This document shows positions 49,075 to 61,400 of a stretch of 64,000 bases of DNA, in pieces. Both the position numbers and the translations under genes were made by a program. The stretch comes from Talinum fruticosum (taxonomy: Eukaryota; Streptophyta; Magnoliopsida; Caryophyllales; Talinaceae). Numbering within the stretch: position 1 is the stretch's first letter; every line of letters starts with the position of its first letter. The DNA is taken from positions 3,967,422-4,031,421 of the forward strand of contig JAITYX010000055.1 of NCBI GenBank assembly GCA_021018815.1, given 5' to 3'. Below the pieces are notes generated by a model, which was not told the DNA's origin, ran no database searches, and saw nothing but the letters and a program-made list of their open reading frames with translations.

Positions 49075-50509
49075 TGTTGAGAGAAATATAATACCGCAAG
49101 TGCACGGTGTAGCTGTAGCTAGGAACCAGCAAGTACGGGTCGTGTCCACAAGGAACTCGTTTTCAAATACTAAATCCACCTAAAAACTCTAATCTAGGTA
49201 AAAACTCGGTTCGACGATGATTTGGTTTTTGGATCAACTAATAACAAAATAACTAAGAGAAACCGATGAATTAAAAAGCCTTAGATTGGGATTAATCACA
49301 CTAATATGCCTGAAACTAGAATCGAATACCGCTTGAGATTTGCCTATGCTAGTAGTTTAGAAGAGGGAGACACCAATTAAGCCTATCTTTGCCTACTTTT
49401 GAAGGTCAAAGACTAATCTTGCACAATCCAATCACCTATTTTCATGGGATTAATAAAGGGCAAAATTACAATGAATGCATCTCACAACCCCCAATTAAAA
49501 CCTTAATTATTTTCATATCAAAGTTCTAATCGTTCACAACGTCATTCTAGGCAAGTTTTCATCTTTCGATGTTCCACAAAACCCTAATAAAAACATATGA
49601 GTCCTCTCTCAAGGCAATCAATGAAAGAGTGATGAACGAAATGAATTCTAACCTAAAAAGCATAGAACAACCCAATTGGTACTCAATTCATGATTATCAA
49701 AGCATAATAAGGATCAATCCCAACCTAAGTAAAGAAATTAGCCCCTAAACATGATACTAAACAATTGACAAAGATTGGAGAAGATAGCCATAGCGAAACG
49801 AAGAGAAATTGTGAAGAAAAGATAAAGAGGAGAAATTATGATTACCGAATAAAAAGTTTAATGCGATTCAATCATAAAGACTTCAAGTAGAATAACAATA
49901 ATGGGTGTTCTTGAGTCTCCTCTCGGAGCTGCCCCGAAACCCTAGCTAAAAATCTCCAATTTTGGAAAAGAATCCCTTAACAAATACAATTAGGAAACTT
50001 AAATAATCGCCGAAACAGTGAGTCGCACGGCCGTGCGAAAGTCGCACGGGTACCGTGCGAAAAATCTGCTGCGTTCTGTGCTCTCGCCTGTTTCGCACGG
50101 CGGTGCGGAATTCGCACGGGTACCGTGCGAAATTGCTTCACTCTTCGGTCGCTTCGCACGGCCGTGCGAAATGTGCACCGGGTACCGTGCGAAATGCAGC
50201 AGCTTTCTCGGATGATTCGCACGTCACGTGCGAAAGTCGCACAGGGGCGGTGCAAGGTCTTTTGATGTGCTTTAAGCTTCTTCCTTGCCTCCTCTTGGGC
50301 CCGAACTCTCCTCTTCGTCGCTTTCATCAAATTTGTCTCGAATCTCTCGAATTTAAGTCCAAAAACCCGAAATAAGGAGATTTACGAGCTTAGGTGACGA
50401 TAAAGAGAAAATGAGCAAAATCTAACCCAAAACTAAATAAATATCATTGAAATCATCATGGAATTGGATTAAATAATGCCTTAAAAGCTGGCAAAAACGA
50501 GGTTTATCA
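49075..50509 (-). mobile_element. Solo LTR of a Ty3/Gypsy-type element, about 1.43 kb
   Basis: On the minus strand it begins TGATAAACCTCG and ends TTTCTCTCAACA (TG...CA). The end contains words near GTGGACACGACCCGTACTTG and CACTTGCGGTAT that I associate with LTR ends of non-chromoviral Gypsy (Athila/Tat-like) elements. The 5-bp flanks ATTCT (49070-49074) and ATTGT (50510-50514) differ at one base, compatible with an old target duplication. LINE-like DNA lies on both sides with no primer-binding site or gag-pol, so this is a solo LTR nested in the LINE. Confidence 0.65.
50022..50256. repeat. Array of four paired palindromes in the LTR
   Basis: Four units start near 50023, 50093, 50154 and 50216 (spacing 70, 61 and 62 bases). 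Each holds two back-to-back palindromes, typified by TCGCACGGCCGTGCGA (50023-50038) and TCGCACGGGTACCGTGCGA (50042-50060), with variant arms in later units. Spacers between units differ in sequence, so the arms are conserved while the loops are not. Confidence 0.85.
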
Positions 50510-53500
50510 ATTGTATCCGTGTTACCCCGGTTTGGGCTAGCGACCAAATTGGTTATTGTCATCCGGTAATCGAATAGTCGATGATGATGCCTTTGTCGGA
50601 TCCGAGACTTTATATGCGGAATTTTTCGATTACATTCATGGGTTGTATTGTGTGTATTTGGAGTGCTTGCTTTCTAATTATGGTTTGTGGTGGTATACAC
50701 GCTTATTTTGCTTGATGCTAATTGTGCGAGATTTTTTTCCCCGGTACTTGCTGGTGTTGGTTGTTTTCTTTTTAGGACATGCAGAGAGTTACAAGGAAGA
50801 AATGCAATTCGGAGATAGTAGATTATTTTCTTGTTTTTACTTGGATTTTTTCTCCTGGTACTTGCTCGGTGTTTCTTTTATTGTTGTCCCTCATTGTATT
50901 TATGTTGTGGGCGAGTGGAAGTCTTGCTTTAGTAAGGCTTCCCAAGGCTCCTTTTCGAATCACCTGTTTAGGGGACGAACCTTGATATACAAGCTAGAAA
51001 TATTGTTTTGTACATATTCATTACTTCTCAACATTGTGATTTGTTGGGAGTATCATCTCGTAATTAAATGAAAATTATTGCATAGAGTGTACAAGATGCT
51101 AAGAAGCAGCAAGTTAAACAAGAAATCATGTTCTTGAATCGCAGTTTACGCCTGGATATCATTTTTATTTCCGAAATTATGACCAATACTGAAAGCACAA
51201 TGAAAATTCTACCTAAGTTAGGCTTCGAACATCTTGAATTTGTCCTTCCTCGGAATCATAGTGGGGTTTATGGGTTTTATGGAATAACCTTAACATCACT
51301 GCTACCATGATTTTGAAGGATCAACGAACCATTCATTTACACATTTTCGACAAGGTTTTGAGAAAAGAATGTATAGTTTCGGTATTTATGGGCTTGCACT
51401 GGCATTAGACAAACCTCCTTTTTGGAATCACCTATCGGAACTCAATTGTTTGATTAATCTCCATTGGTGTATTATTGGAGATTTCAATGAAATGGAATGT
51501 CTCAATGAGAAGAGACGAGGTAATAATATGTTTCTCAATAATGTTCAACGAATGGGATCTTTTCTAGCCAATATCAAGGGAGAAAGCATCCTTGCTACAG
51601 GAAGAATTTTCACTTGAAAAAGTTTTTGAAAGGTCATCTTATTTACAAAAGACTCGACAGGCCAATTGCGCGAGAAAACTGGAGTAACCTTTATCTAGAT
51701 AGTATAGTCTTACATGGGTCGTTCTCCTGTTTGGGTCATTGTTATATTTTGCTGAATACTAATCATGCTCGTAATTTCGAGTCACCGTAAATTTAGATAG
51801 CAGAATAATTAGTCTACTTATCCGGAGGTTTCTAATATAATCCAACATCAATAGAGGAATAATCTGCGGGGATCGCCTACATTTAAACTTGTGGGGAAAC
51901 TTAAAAATGTCAAAGCCAAGTTAAAGCTTTGGGCCTTGAGTACGTGCGGGAACTATTCTTGGAAGGTAGAAAGAAACTCTTCGTTATTGATAAAGGTTGA
52001 GGAAAAGCTATTAGGTAACCCCTGCAATATGAGATTATCGCATTGGCATAACAGGCTTATTAAGCAAAGAAAGAAGCTACTTTTGTTTAATTAGAAATAT
52101 TAGGGAAAATTCTATTGGAAATAATGGCTAACTCAAGGGGACAGGAATTCCAAATTCTTTCACCGATGTTGTGCTATCAAGAAACAAAAACGAAGGATTT
52201 TCGGACTTTAGGATGAATCGGGTGTTTGGATTGAAGACTCAAAAGACATTCAAAGAAAGTTTGTGGAAGATTTTGTGCAAAAGTTCACGACATAACATAG
52301 AGGTAATGATTATCCCTTACGAATTAATGTTCCATGTGTTACCTCTAGTGACGATAATGCTCAACTTATTGCTCCGGTTTCACCCGATGAAATTAAAACT
52401 ACGAGCTTTTCAAATGAATTCCGCCAAAGCACCGGGACCGAATTTTTTTGGGCGAGTTTTTTCCAAGCATCACTGGAATATTATAAGGGATGATGTTATA
52501 TCCTGTCTGATGGATTTTTCAAACTTGGGAAACTTCGAAAGAAGTTAACCAAATGCTCATTGCTCTTTTACCTAAAGTTGCTTGCCCTTCCAATATCGCA
52601 CGGTTCGGACCTATCGACCTTTGTAATAGCCTTTATAAGATCATCTCAAAAATTTTAGTTAACGAGACTAAGACCGTTTCTGCAAAGAATTGTTAGTCCT
52701 CATCGGTGTACTTTTGTACCGGTCGGGACATTCATGATAATATATTATTAACTCATGAAATCATTAACAAGTTCAAGCAATATTAAAGGTAAGCGTGACT
52801 TATGTGGGACTCGAGTTTGATATGGAGAAAGTTTATGATCGCATTGAATGGGACTTCGCTCTTACTTGTCTTAAAGAACTAGGGTTTCATCCTACTTGGC
52901 TCAATTGGATTCGGGAGTGTATTGTCTGCAGTAACATACTCTATTATTGTTAATGATGATACTTGTGACTTTTTTCATCCATCTAGAGGTCTTAGGCAAG
53001 GAGACTCGTTATCGCCTTACCTATTCAATCTATGCATGGATATACTTGCCTTCGGACTCAATCTTCGACACAGCAGACGAAGTCAAGGATCGGCATCAAA
53101 ATCGCCCGCAAGCGGATAAAATCCCTTATCTTATATTTATGGATGATAGTCTCCTATTCCGCAAAGGGAATTATGAGACGTGCATTAGGGTATAAAATCT
53201 ACTTCATGAATTTTGTCTTCAATCGAGTCGACTTGTTAATTTTTACAAATCGTCCTTGGTTTTTTCGAAAAATACTACTCCGGCCACTAGGAGCTCTGTT
53301 TTCTCAGTATTTAATATACCGCATTCTGACTCAGTGGGAAAATACTTAGGTTGCCCGGTATTTAGAAGGAGACCGAGATAAGTCTTTATTTGATGACCTT
53401 CTTAGAAAGGTAGATTCTAAGTTGCGGAATTGGAAAGCCAATTCACTTTCTAAGGTTGGTAGAGTGGTCCTTATCCAATCTAATCTTAAATCCCTTCCGT

Positions 53501-55236
53501 CTCACACTATGCAAAGTTTTGAGCTCCCTTTAGGCACAACCAATTTGTTGGATAAAATTAATAGAGATTTTTTTGGAGAACCTCTAATGAGAATAGGGGT
53601 CTTCCAATGGTTGTTTAGGATAAAGTTTATTCTCCTCAAAAGTTAGGAGGTTTGAGTCTTAGTAAAACAAGTGTTGTTAATCAAGCCTTTTTATGTAAGC
53701 TCTTGTGGAAATATTTGTACGGTGAGAACAACTCTTGGGGGAGGGTTATGCGTGTTAAGTACCCTCTTACGGAAGATCTTTTTGCTAGAAAAACTAAGGC
53801 TACATATTCTTGGGCTTGGAAGTGTCTTCTTAAAGAGCGGAAACTCTTCAAAAGGGTTTACTTTGGAAAATAGGGAATGGAAAAAAAAACCAAATTCCGA
53901 GTAGATGCTTGGTGTGATAACATCTGCTTTGCAGGAATACTACAATAGCTCTTCTCGGCTTCCCCTTTCCGCTTCGGTTAGTAGTTGCATCACTCGGAGA
54001 AAGTATGGGATTTGGACTTGCTTTAATCCATGCTTCCCAGAGATATTTGTCGAAAAATCGGTTCAATCCCTCTTCCTTCCCATGACATGGAGGACGCTCG
54101 TTTGCTAGGGGCCTTCTAGGAATGGTAGGTTCACGACCAAGTCGACCACTTGGATTGCTCACGGGAACTACGGTAGCTTACCACCTTGGGACTTCACTTG
54201 GATTTGGAATCTAGATCCGATGCCAAAGCTCAAAATATTTTTGTGGTAGATAGGGCATAACTCGTGAGAATTTAGCTAAAAGAGGGTTGAATATCCAAAC
54301 TAACTACCCTCTTTGTCATTCGAATGATGAGTCTATTGATCATCTTTTCTCTCTATGTAACTATGTTAAGAAGGTCCGAAAAGTAGCTTTTCAACGGATG
54401 TAGTTAGAGGTTGATCCGAGTCGATGATCGATTGACTCTCTTAATCGATTTTCCGATTGTCGAGGATTGAAGAATACTAACTAGATGATTCGACTGGCTC
54501 ATTTACTTTGGAGTATTTAGAAGAGTAGAAATGAAATTGTGTTAAAAAACATATCATTCAATTCTATTGATACTTGCATTCGGGTAAAAGCGACTTAGGC
54601 GTAATAGCATGCACGAAGTAAGTCTGTGTAGTTATTTCCATCCAGGTTCTCCTTCTACATCACCTCATACTAATAACACTCTTTAATTCGTTCACTGGCA
54701 TAAACCATTAGGAGGCTTTGTCAAAATCAACTTCGATGGGTCTCGATCCTCTACAACAAGCAACATCCGGGTTCGTCATCGAAGTTGGGATGACAGATTC
54801 TTGCAAGCGGGGATTTCTCATCTAGGACAAGTTTATGTGTCGGTTACGGAGGCGTCTACTATGAGAGATGGTGTCGGAGCGGTGGTTCGGGCAGGTTATT
54901 GCTCTATTATCATAGAAGGAGATAATCTTACGGTCATTAAAGCAATTAGAGGAAAGATCCATGTTCCGTGGGAAATTCATTCACTTGTTCAAGACACTTG
55001 GTGCTTCCTTAAAAATGTGGAGATGTTGTTATCCAACACACCCTTAAAGAAGGGAACAGAGTCGCTGAATGGGTAGCTAGATTTGGGCTTTGTATTGCTC
55101 GCTAGCATTTTCTCGGTTTTTTATTCCTTCTTGTTCCCTCATCTCCATTCTTATGGAGGACAAATGTTATAGAACTCTTGCGAGAAAGACAATCACTTAG
55201 TTGATGTACTTACCCCTTTTCAAAAAAAAAAAAAAT

Positions 55237-56580
55237 AGTGGTGACATGGGGTCGAGTGCCATAGGGTCTTGCAAGTTATTATAAGTATTTTTTATTGATC
55301 AATGTCTGGTCAATGTTAAATCATATTAATGGGGGTTGAATAACTAGAAAATTGTAAGTAGAAAATATGTTCAAATGCTAATGAGCGATAGTTAATACTG
55401 AATACAAACGATAAGTATTTACAATAAATTGAAAAGAACAAACCTTTAGATTGCAATCATCCTAAATTTGTTTAGTGAATTCACCAATGTGGCTTACAAA
55501 GTAAGTGATCGGGGTAACAAGTAACAACAATCATAATTCAATCACAAATTAAATTTGGAAGGAATCCAAAAACTTCATTAAGATTATGAATGCAAGACCA
55601 TGTATAGAAAAGAGACATTTAATTCTCTTTTCCACAATTGCGTTTTGTAGAAGATCATGTATATAAAACATATCTCTTCTAGATCAATTTTCATCAAACA
55701 TATTGACAAAACATACTCCCTATGTAAATTTTGATGAGGTCCTATTTAAATATGACATTTTTTCCAACAACAAATACACTTTAATTTTATATGGACTAGA
55801 GATGGGAAGACCTATTTCAGTCTAACATAACATTTTTGCAATATACTTGAAAATAGTATTGAACTTGCAACAAACTATAGACCAAAATTTAGCAACCTCA
55901 AGAGATTGGGAACTTTAGGAACAAGACTAAGGATATATAAAGTTGCATTGACTTTTGTATGTATTTTTATTAGCCAAAAAAAATTTAGAGTTATGTCATA
56001 ATTTTCTATATATCATTTGAGATAGAAGTCGTCAATTATTCACTCTTGTTTACTATGAAAACAATTTCAAATACTCAATTAAAATCTCGATAATAGAAAC
56101 AAAGTCTATAGGATCTAGTTTCCTAAATTTGAGAACTAGAATCCAACCTTCAATTCTAACTTCGGTGTTTTGTGTGCCTAGAATAAAAATTCTGCAATAG
56201 TTAGCTAATTGAACCGTCCCTCTAAATTTTTACAAGGTATTGGATTACTATTTACAATTGAATCATTGATGGAAGCATTCATATAATTTTATTTTCAAAT
56301 AAATCTGATATTATTTGTTATGTACATATATATATTAGGGGACTCTAATTTTAAGAATTCTATAATAATAATAATATAATAATAATAAAAAGGTATAAGA
56401 AAGTTTGGGCATTGACATTTCCTACTTGGCAGGAACGAATAAATTGTTCCTCCGGGTTATGAGATAGACTGCTGACATCAGCAATCCCGCACTGTGCAAA
56501 AAAGCGGTGAGCTCTCCTTTAACTATCTCTTTCCACCGTCGATTGTGATCTAATCCAACGGCAGATATACACGATCCGTG
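55237..56580. other. AT-rich intergenic DNA upstream of histone H2A
   Basis: No gene is recognised. The last 100 bases grade into the histone promoter: an AACGG (Myb-type MSA core) in TCCAACGGCAG at about 56554-56564 and an inverted CCAAT (ATTGG) at about 56593 are typical of S-phase and cell-cycle promoters. Confidence 0.5.
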
Positions 56581-56622
56581 TGCTTCAACGTTATTGGCTC
56601 AGATTCAAAACCGCAATCCTCT

Positions 56623-56632
56623 ATATAAATAT
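56623..56632 (+). promoter_or_regulatory. TATA box of histone H2A
   Basis: TATATAAATA lies 137 bases before the ATG, with an inverted CCAAT box about 30 bases upstream. It predicts a leader of about 105 bases. Confidence 0.7.
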
Positions 56633-56759
56633 AAGGAACCTGCTTATCTTAAATAGCATAGATTTCCTTTTCCCTCTCGAAACCGAATAGCATCTTTCTC
56701 GCTCCTTCCTCCTCGCTCTCGTGAAATCTCGAGTCCAGGACAAACGAAGCTCTGCGGAA

Positions 56760-57491
56760 ATGGCGGGAAGAGGAAAAACACTGGGCTCAGGCGCCGCGAA
56801 GAAGGCCACGTCTCGGAGCAGCAAGGCTGGCTTGCAGTTCCCCGTCGGTCGTATCGCCAGGTTTTTGAAGGCCGGAAAGTACGCCGAGCGTGTCGGTGCC
56901 GGAGCTCCGGTCTATCTGGCTGCCGTACTTGAGTACCTCGCTGCTGAGGTATATCTCTCTCTGCCCCCCTCGCCTTCCCCCTCTTGTTTCGGTGTCTTTC
57001 AAACGTTTTCGTCAATTCTAGGGTTCTGGATTGTTATGAATACGATATTTTCGACTTTCGAATTCTGATTCTCAATTTCTTAAATTCGGCGTAAGTTTTC
57101 TTCTTTTTGATTGATTTGGACGTCCATAACTTTCTCTCGCGTTCAGTTGCCGCGATCTAGGGTTTTGAATTCCATTTTTCGTGATTTCGGTGGAGTATTG
57201 ATTTGGAATTAAGGTGTTTAATTACCGCGTGAATTGGAAAAATGTTTTATTGATTTCGTCAATTTTTGTATCCTGTAGGTTTTGGAATTGGCAGGAAATG
57301 CAGCGAGGGACAACAAGAAGACACGTATAGTGCCAAGGCACATTCAATTGGCTGTGAGGAATGACGAGGAGCTGAGCAAATTGCTTGGAGATGTGACAAT
57401 TGCTAATGGCGGTGTGATGCCCAACATCCACAACTTATTGCTGCCGAAGAAGGCCGGTGGATCCAAGGCGGGAGCTGATGACGAGAGTTAA
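56760..57491 (+). CDS. Canonical histone H2A, 133 aa, intact
   Basis: Exons 56760-56948 and 57279-57491 (GT-AG, phase 0), with the intron after ...LEYLAAE as in plant H2A genes. The protein has the histone fold with [10 protein letters not shown], the acidic-patch residues ([16 protein letters not shown]) and [15 protein letters not shown], and forms nucleosomes with H2B. The C-terminus ([14 protein letters not shown]) lacks SPKK repeats (H2A.W) and an SQEF tail (H2A.X), so this is the replication-type form, similar to Arabidopsis HTA1/RAT5 and HTA2. It lies tail-to-tail with the formin gene. Unlike four of its neighbours, this gene has no frameshift. Confidence 0.97.
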
Positions 57492-58444
57492 ATCACTCAG
57501 AAATGTGGTGAGGATGAAGGGAAGAACAATCTATCACTTTTGGTTCTTTAGATATAGGAAGATATTAGTTAAGGTTAGGGTTAGGGTTTTGCTAATAGCA
57601 CTTCGTTTCATTTTAATTCTAGTTTGGTTGGGTTGGTTGTAGGGTTTGGATGGTTTTACTAGTTGAATGTGTATAACTTCCTAGTTTTATTTATGTATTT
57701 CCTTGACAATATGGAGTAAAACAGATATGAAATTTGTGGAAAAACTTCTTCAAGTATGTAATTGTTTCATGAATTTAGTTTGTCATTCAATGTTTTGTTC
57801 ATCAACAAAAAGAAAAAATTTGGCATTCTATGTTTGGGATCTTAAATTTTCATGTTTGCTTAGGCACTTGTAATGCTCTATTGAATTTTGGCATTGCAGA
57901 AGATTTATGCTGGTGAAATGGTTTTTTATGAGTACAAAAAAATCACTTGAGAACAAATTATTGAAGTGGGCTACTAATACTTTACATCGTTTAGAAAGAT
58001 CAAAGGGTAAAGTAGAGGCATCGGCATGAGAAGGATCATTCCTTTTAACATTCACAGCATGAAAAAATTTACCCCCAAGTTTGAAATAATCAGGGGGAAT
58101 AATCCAGCTCTCCTCACCCCTACCCCCAAATAAAAAGGAAAAACAAAATAAAACCAAGGAATGAATGTTAGTAGATGACAGGTTGAAGACAACAGATACA
58201 AACTAATTCCTGAGACAGGTATATTCTACATGGGGGATCCATACTCGACCTCCGATTGCTTTGCTGAGATCTCAGAGTTCATACGAAATTACCCAACATA
58301 ATGCAGTTGCAGCAGGCAGGGCATTCTGAATCAAAAACTCTCCATCAGTCATCACCTGTAGACAGACTAAAAGAAAGAATACTAGATATCCCATGAGTCC
58401 ATATACCTATTCCTACAAAGACATTAATGGTGTTCCCAACTCCA
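57492..58444. other. Convergent 3' flanks of H2A and formin
   Basis: No gene. The H2A 3' flank has a telomere-like word, GGTTAGGGTTAGGGTTT, at 57573-57589. The formin 3'UTR occupies part of 58200-58444. Confidence 0.6.
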
Positions 58445-61400
58445 TCAATCGTTGTCCGATTCTGAACCTGAACCTGACGCTGAAGCCTCTGCCCGTCGTT
58501 CTGCAATTGCTGGGAAAAGTTTTTGGCGAAAATCAGGAGTCATTGGTGTTCGAGGGGTCTCTGCTGCAGAGGACTGCCTCGAAGGCGGGTCCCTTTTCTG
58601 ACTCCTGTTCGGCAACTGCTGCTTTGCTCTTACCTCCTGGCATACTTTCTCTATCATTGCTATGAAATCCCGAATTATAACAAACAAGCGTAACCCTTCC
58701 TCCTTCCCTGAGTTCCCATGGAAGTAATCTCCTGTCTTCTTAATGAGAGCCGTGATCCTCTTTTCCTCCTCCAAGAGCCATGTCACTTCACCCTCGGCAT
58801 GCTCAATAAAGGATTTCAGGGCTTCGTGGAAACCCTTGTCCTCCTCCACATCAACCATGTCTTTGTTTAGGAAATCCTTTGTCTTGATCATAGCAGTTCC
58901 AAGCTTGGCGACAGTACCCGTTATACTATCTCCATCTAAACAGGCCGCCTTTCTAACATTCTGAAGCTGATCTCCCAACCCTGAGACAGTCTGAAGGCCA
59001 AGACTACGATAGTGCTCTTCGGGCTCGTCTAAAATGTCTTCCATGAGATCCTCAGATTTGATGCTGGAAATACTCTTGCTCTCCCGAAGAGCACGAACAG
59101 CCCTCACGCCTTCTGATCGAATTATTTCCTGAACCACGAAATGGAGGAGTGTGGTCTTGCCATCTATCCCCTTCACATCAGACAATTTCAGCAGTGTATC
59201 CAGTTTGAATGCCTGTGCCCCACCACGGTATGTTCCATCATTCATGCGATTACCAGTTTTAAGAACAGCTTCTAGAAGTTTGAGGAAAAGTCGGCTGCCT
59301 CTGAGCTCCTTGCAAGCAGCCTGAAAAGTAAAATGATGTCAATTTATATATATAAGACAGTGAATGGTAAGGGTAGAATATGACAATGAAGATGGGAACT
59401 TTTACAAATACTCACTTCTAGAGTTATGAAGGACTCCTTGACACTGGCAGCTTCTTCCTGAAGAGTACCCATAAAGACTAATGCTTCCATTCGCTTTACA
59501 GCAAATGGAATGTCCACCAAGACCTTCAAAAACCGCTCAGCAGGCCCAAGTTGTTCAATCGGGCCGTTGTATAGTCTCAACTTCAGTTCTTCTTCTGAAG
59601 TTGGAGCCATCCTTATGAGTGTCTCAAGCAGTTCTGATGGCAGCTCATTCCCTGATACAATTTGGGACAGGCAAGAAAACCAATTGTCAGACAATCAAAC
59701 GCAATTCTGAAGTATTTGCACTACTAATGTAAGCAAATCAATGCATGCCATTTGCTTTGGACCTTTGCATTGTCCTTCTAGTATCAAATGCCTTCAAATA
59801 TAGCAAATATTATCATACTAAAACAAAAAAGGAAGATTTTGAAAAATTGAGGCGTGGCAGCAAGGTCCGGAGCTATGCCCATATGTAGAAAGAGGCACAT
59901 GCAAGGCTAGATCATCAGATAACATGGAGCATGCAACAGTAAATCACACAAGCAAAAGCAGACAAATCAAGAGGTTATCATGATGAGACTACAGTGCAAA
60001 ATAGTGGCCCATTTTGACATGGTGAGACTAGTAATTATAGGCTCCCAGCACAAACTACACCTAGAAACAACATGCCTTATTCTCGTTTATTTGCTGTCCT
60101 CAGTGGTGTGTTCTAAAGCATTTTACATACAAAACATGAAATGGGTGAGAAGCTTACCTTCCAAAAGCGCATCACGGACTTCATCTGTTGTCACATTCAG
60201 TGCCCGCAACAGAATAGATAGATTTTGTGCCTTCTTCTGATCTATAATTTGAATGTACTGTGGCTGTTCTTTACGGGGAGCAGAACCCTTCTTTTTGTCT
60301 TTATTATCAGCAGCAGCATACCCAAATAGTGATTCTATCATCTCTTCGTTGAACCTATGAAATTAGCAAAGTACAACATGAATTTGATAATCAACCACGT
60401 CATCAATGTCATGGTAAGTACAAGTAGGAAACTCACTGGAAAGACCCTGCTTTGATTTGGTTCCAAACCATCGATTCATCGGGGTTTGCTTGAACCTTAT
60501 CCCAGAAGAAAGGCTTTAGCTTGGTTTTTCCATCACCATCATTGGAACTGCCACCCCTCATAGCAACTGGTGGGGGCCGAGCACCCCTTGGAGGTGGTGG
60601 ACCTGGTGGTGCACGAGGACCGCCCTTTCCCGGTGGTGGAGGTGGGCCAGGAGGAGGTGGGCCAGCTGGTTTTTGGGTGGTGGAGGAGGAGGGGCTGCAG
60701 GGGCCTTTGGAGGAGGTGGCGGTGGAGCAGCTGCACCAGGTGGTGGCTTCAAGGAACCAGGTGGTTCGGGCGGCAAGAGATCTGTCCTTCCAGGAGGAGG
60801 CTTCAGAGGAGGCAATCCAGAGGCAGCCACACCAGCCCTTCCAGGAGGTGGCTTTAAACCTGAAGATGATGGAGTTGTACCAGCAGCTGATGCCAATAAG
60901 GTTCCATCTAAAGAGACAGCTCCTTTTTTATCACTTAAACTGCTCAGATATGATTGATTATTACCCTTTTCTGAACCTGAAAATTCAATCTCCTAACATT
61001 AGCATTTTATCAATGCTGCGAAATTATAACAAGACGACGACAATGACAATAAAAGTTAGGTCCCTCTTTTATGGTCTGGGAGATCCAGATGTAAACAGTC
61101 TTACACCTACATGAATCCCTATGCAAACAGAGAAACCGATTCCAGAAGACCCACAAAAAGGGAAAAAAAGGTGGCACTGAGAAATTGAATAGTCAATTAT
61201 ATAATGCTATGTGACTTACCATTAATAGATTCGCTCATGCTTAAGCTGAGAAGAGGCCTGTCATCTTTGTGTTCAAAATCAGCTCCTTCACCACAAGCTT
61301 TACGACAACATATAAACACAAGTATGGCAACAACAAATGTAGCACCCGCAGTAGCAGCAATTGCTATGATAAGTGTCGTATTGCCACCACCGCTTTTGTC

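Larger units (their letters stand above)
48121..55236 (+). mobile_element. Decayed plant LINE (L1-type), interrupted by a solo LTR
   Basis: The 3' end is firm: a 14-A tail (55222-55235) after an RNase H region. Reading 5' to 3', broken frames show an endonuclease (LDIIFISEIM near 51.15 kb; CIIGDFNEM near 51.47 kb), reverse transcriptase (NSAKAPGP near 52.42 kb; FDMEKVYDRIEWDF near 52.82 kb; LRQGDSLSPYLFNL near 53.0 kb; FMDDSLLF near 53.14 kb where FADD is usual), the thumb-type words KLRNWKANSLSKVGRVVLI, and an RNase H (FVKINFDGS near 54.73 kb; IIIEGDNLTVIKAI near 54.92 kb). Many frameshifts and stops make it inactive. The 5' limit is uncertain: 48.12-49.07 and 50.51-51.07 kb share a strong T/G bias and are assigned to its leader/ORF1 by inference. 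No target duplication was found. Confidence 0.82.

Noticed and set aside
50556..51071. 171-codon ORF with membrane-like segments
   Set aside because: Hydrophobicity follows from T-rich DNA in the LINE 5' part; not a believable protein.
60521..61114. 197-codon + strand ORF, glycine-rich
   Set aside because: It is the antisense shadow of the formin FH1 polyproline region (CCN codons read as GGN); no independent support.
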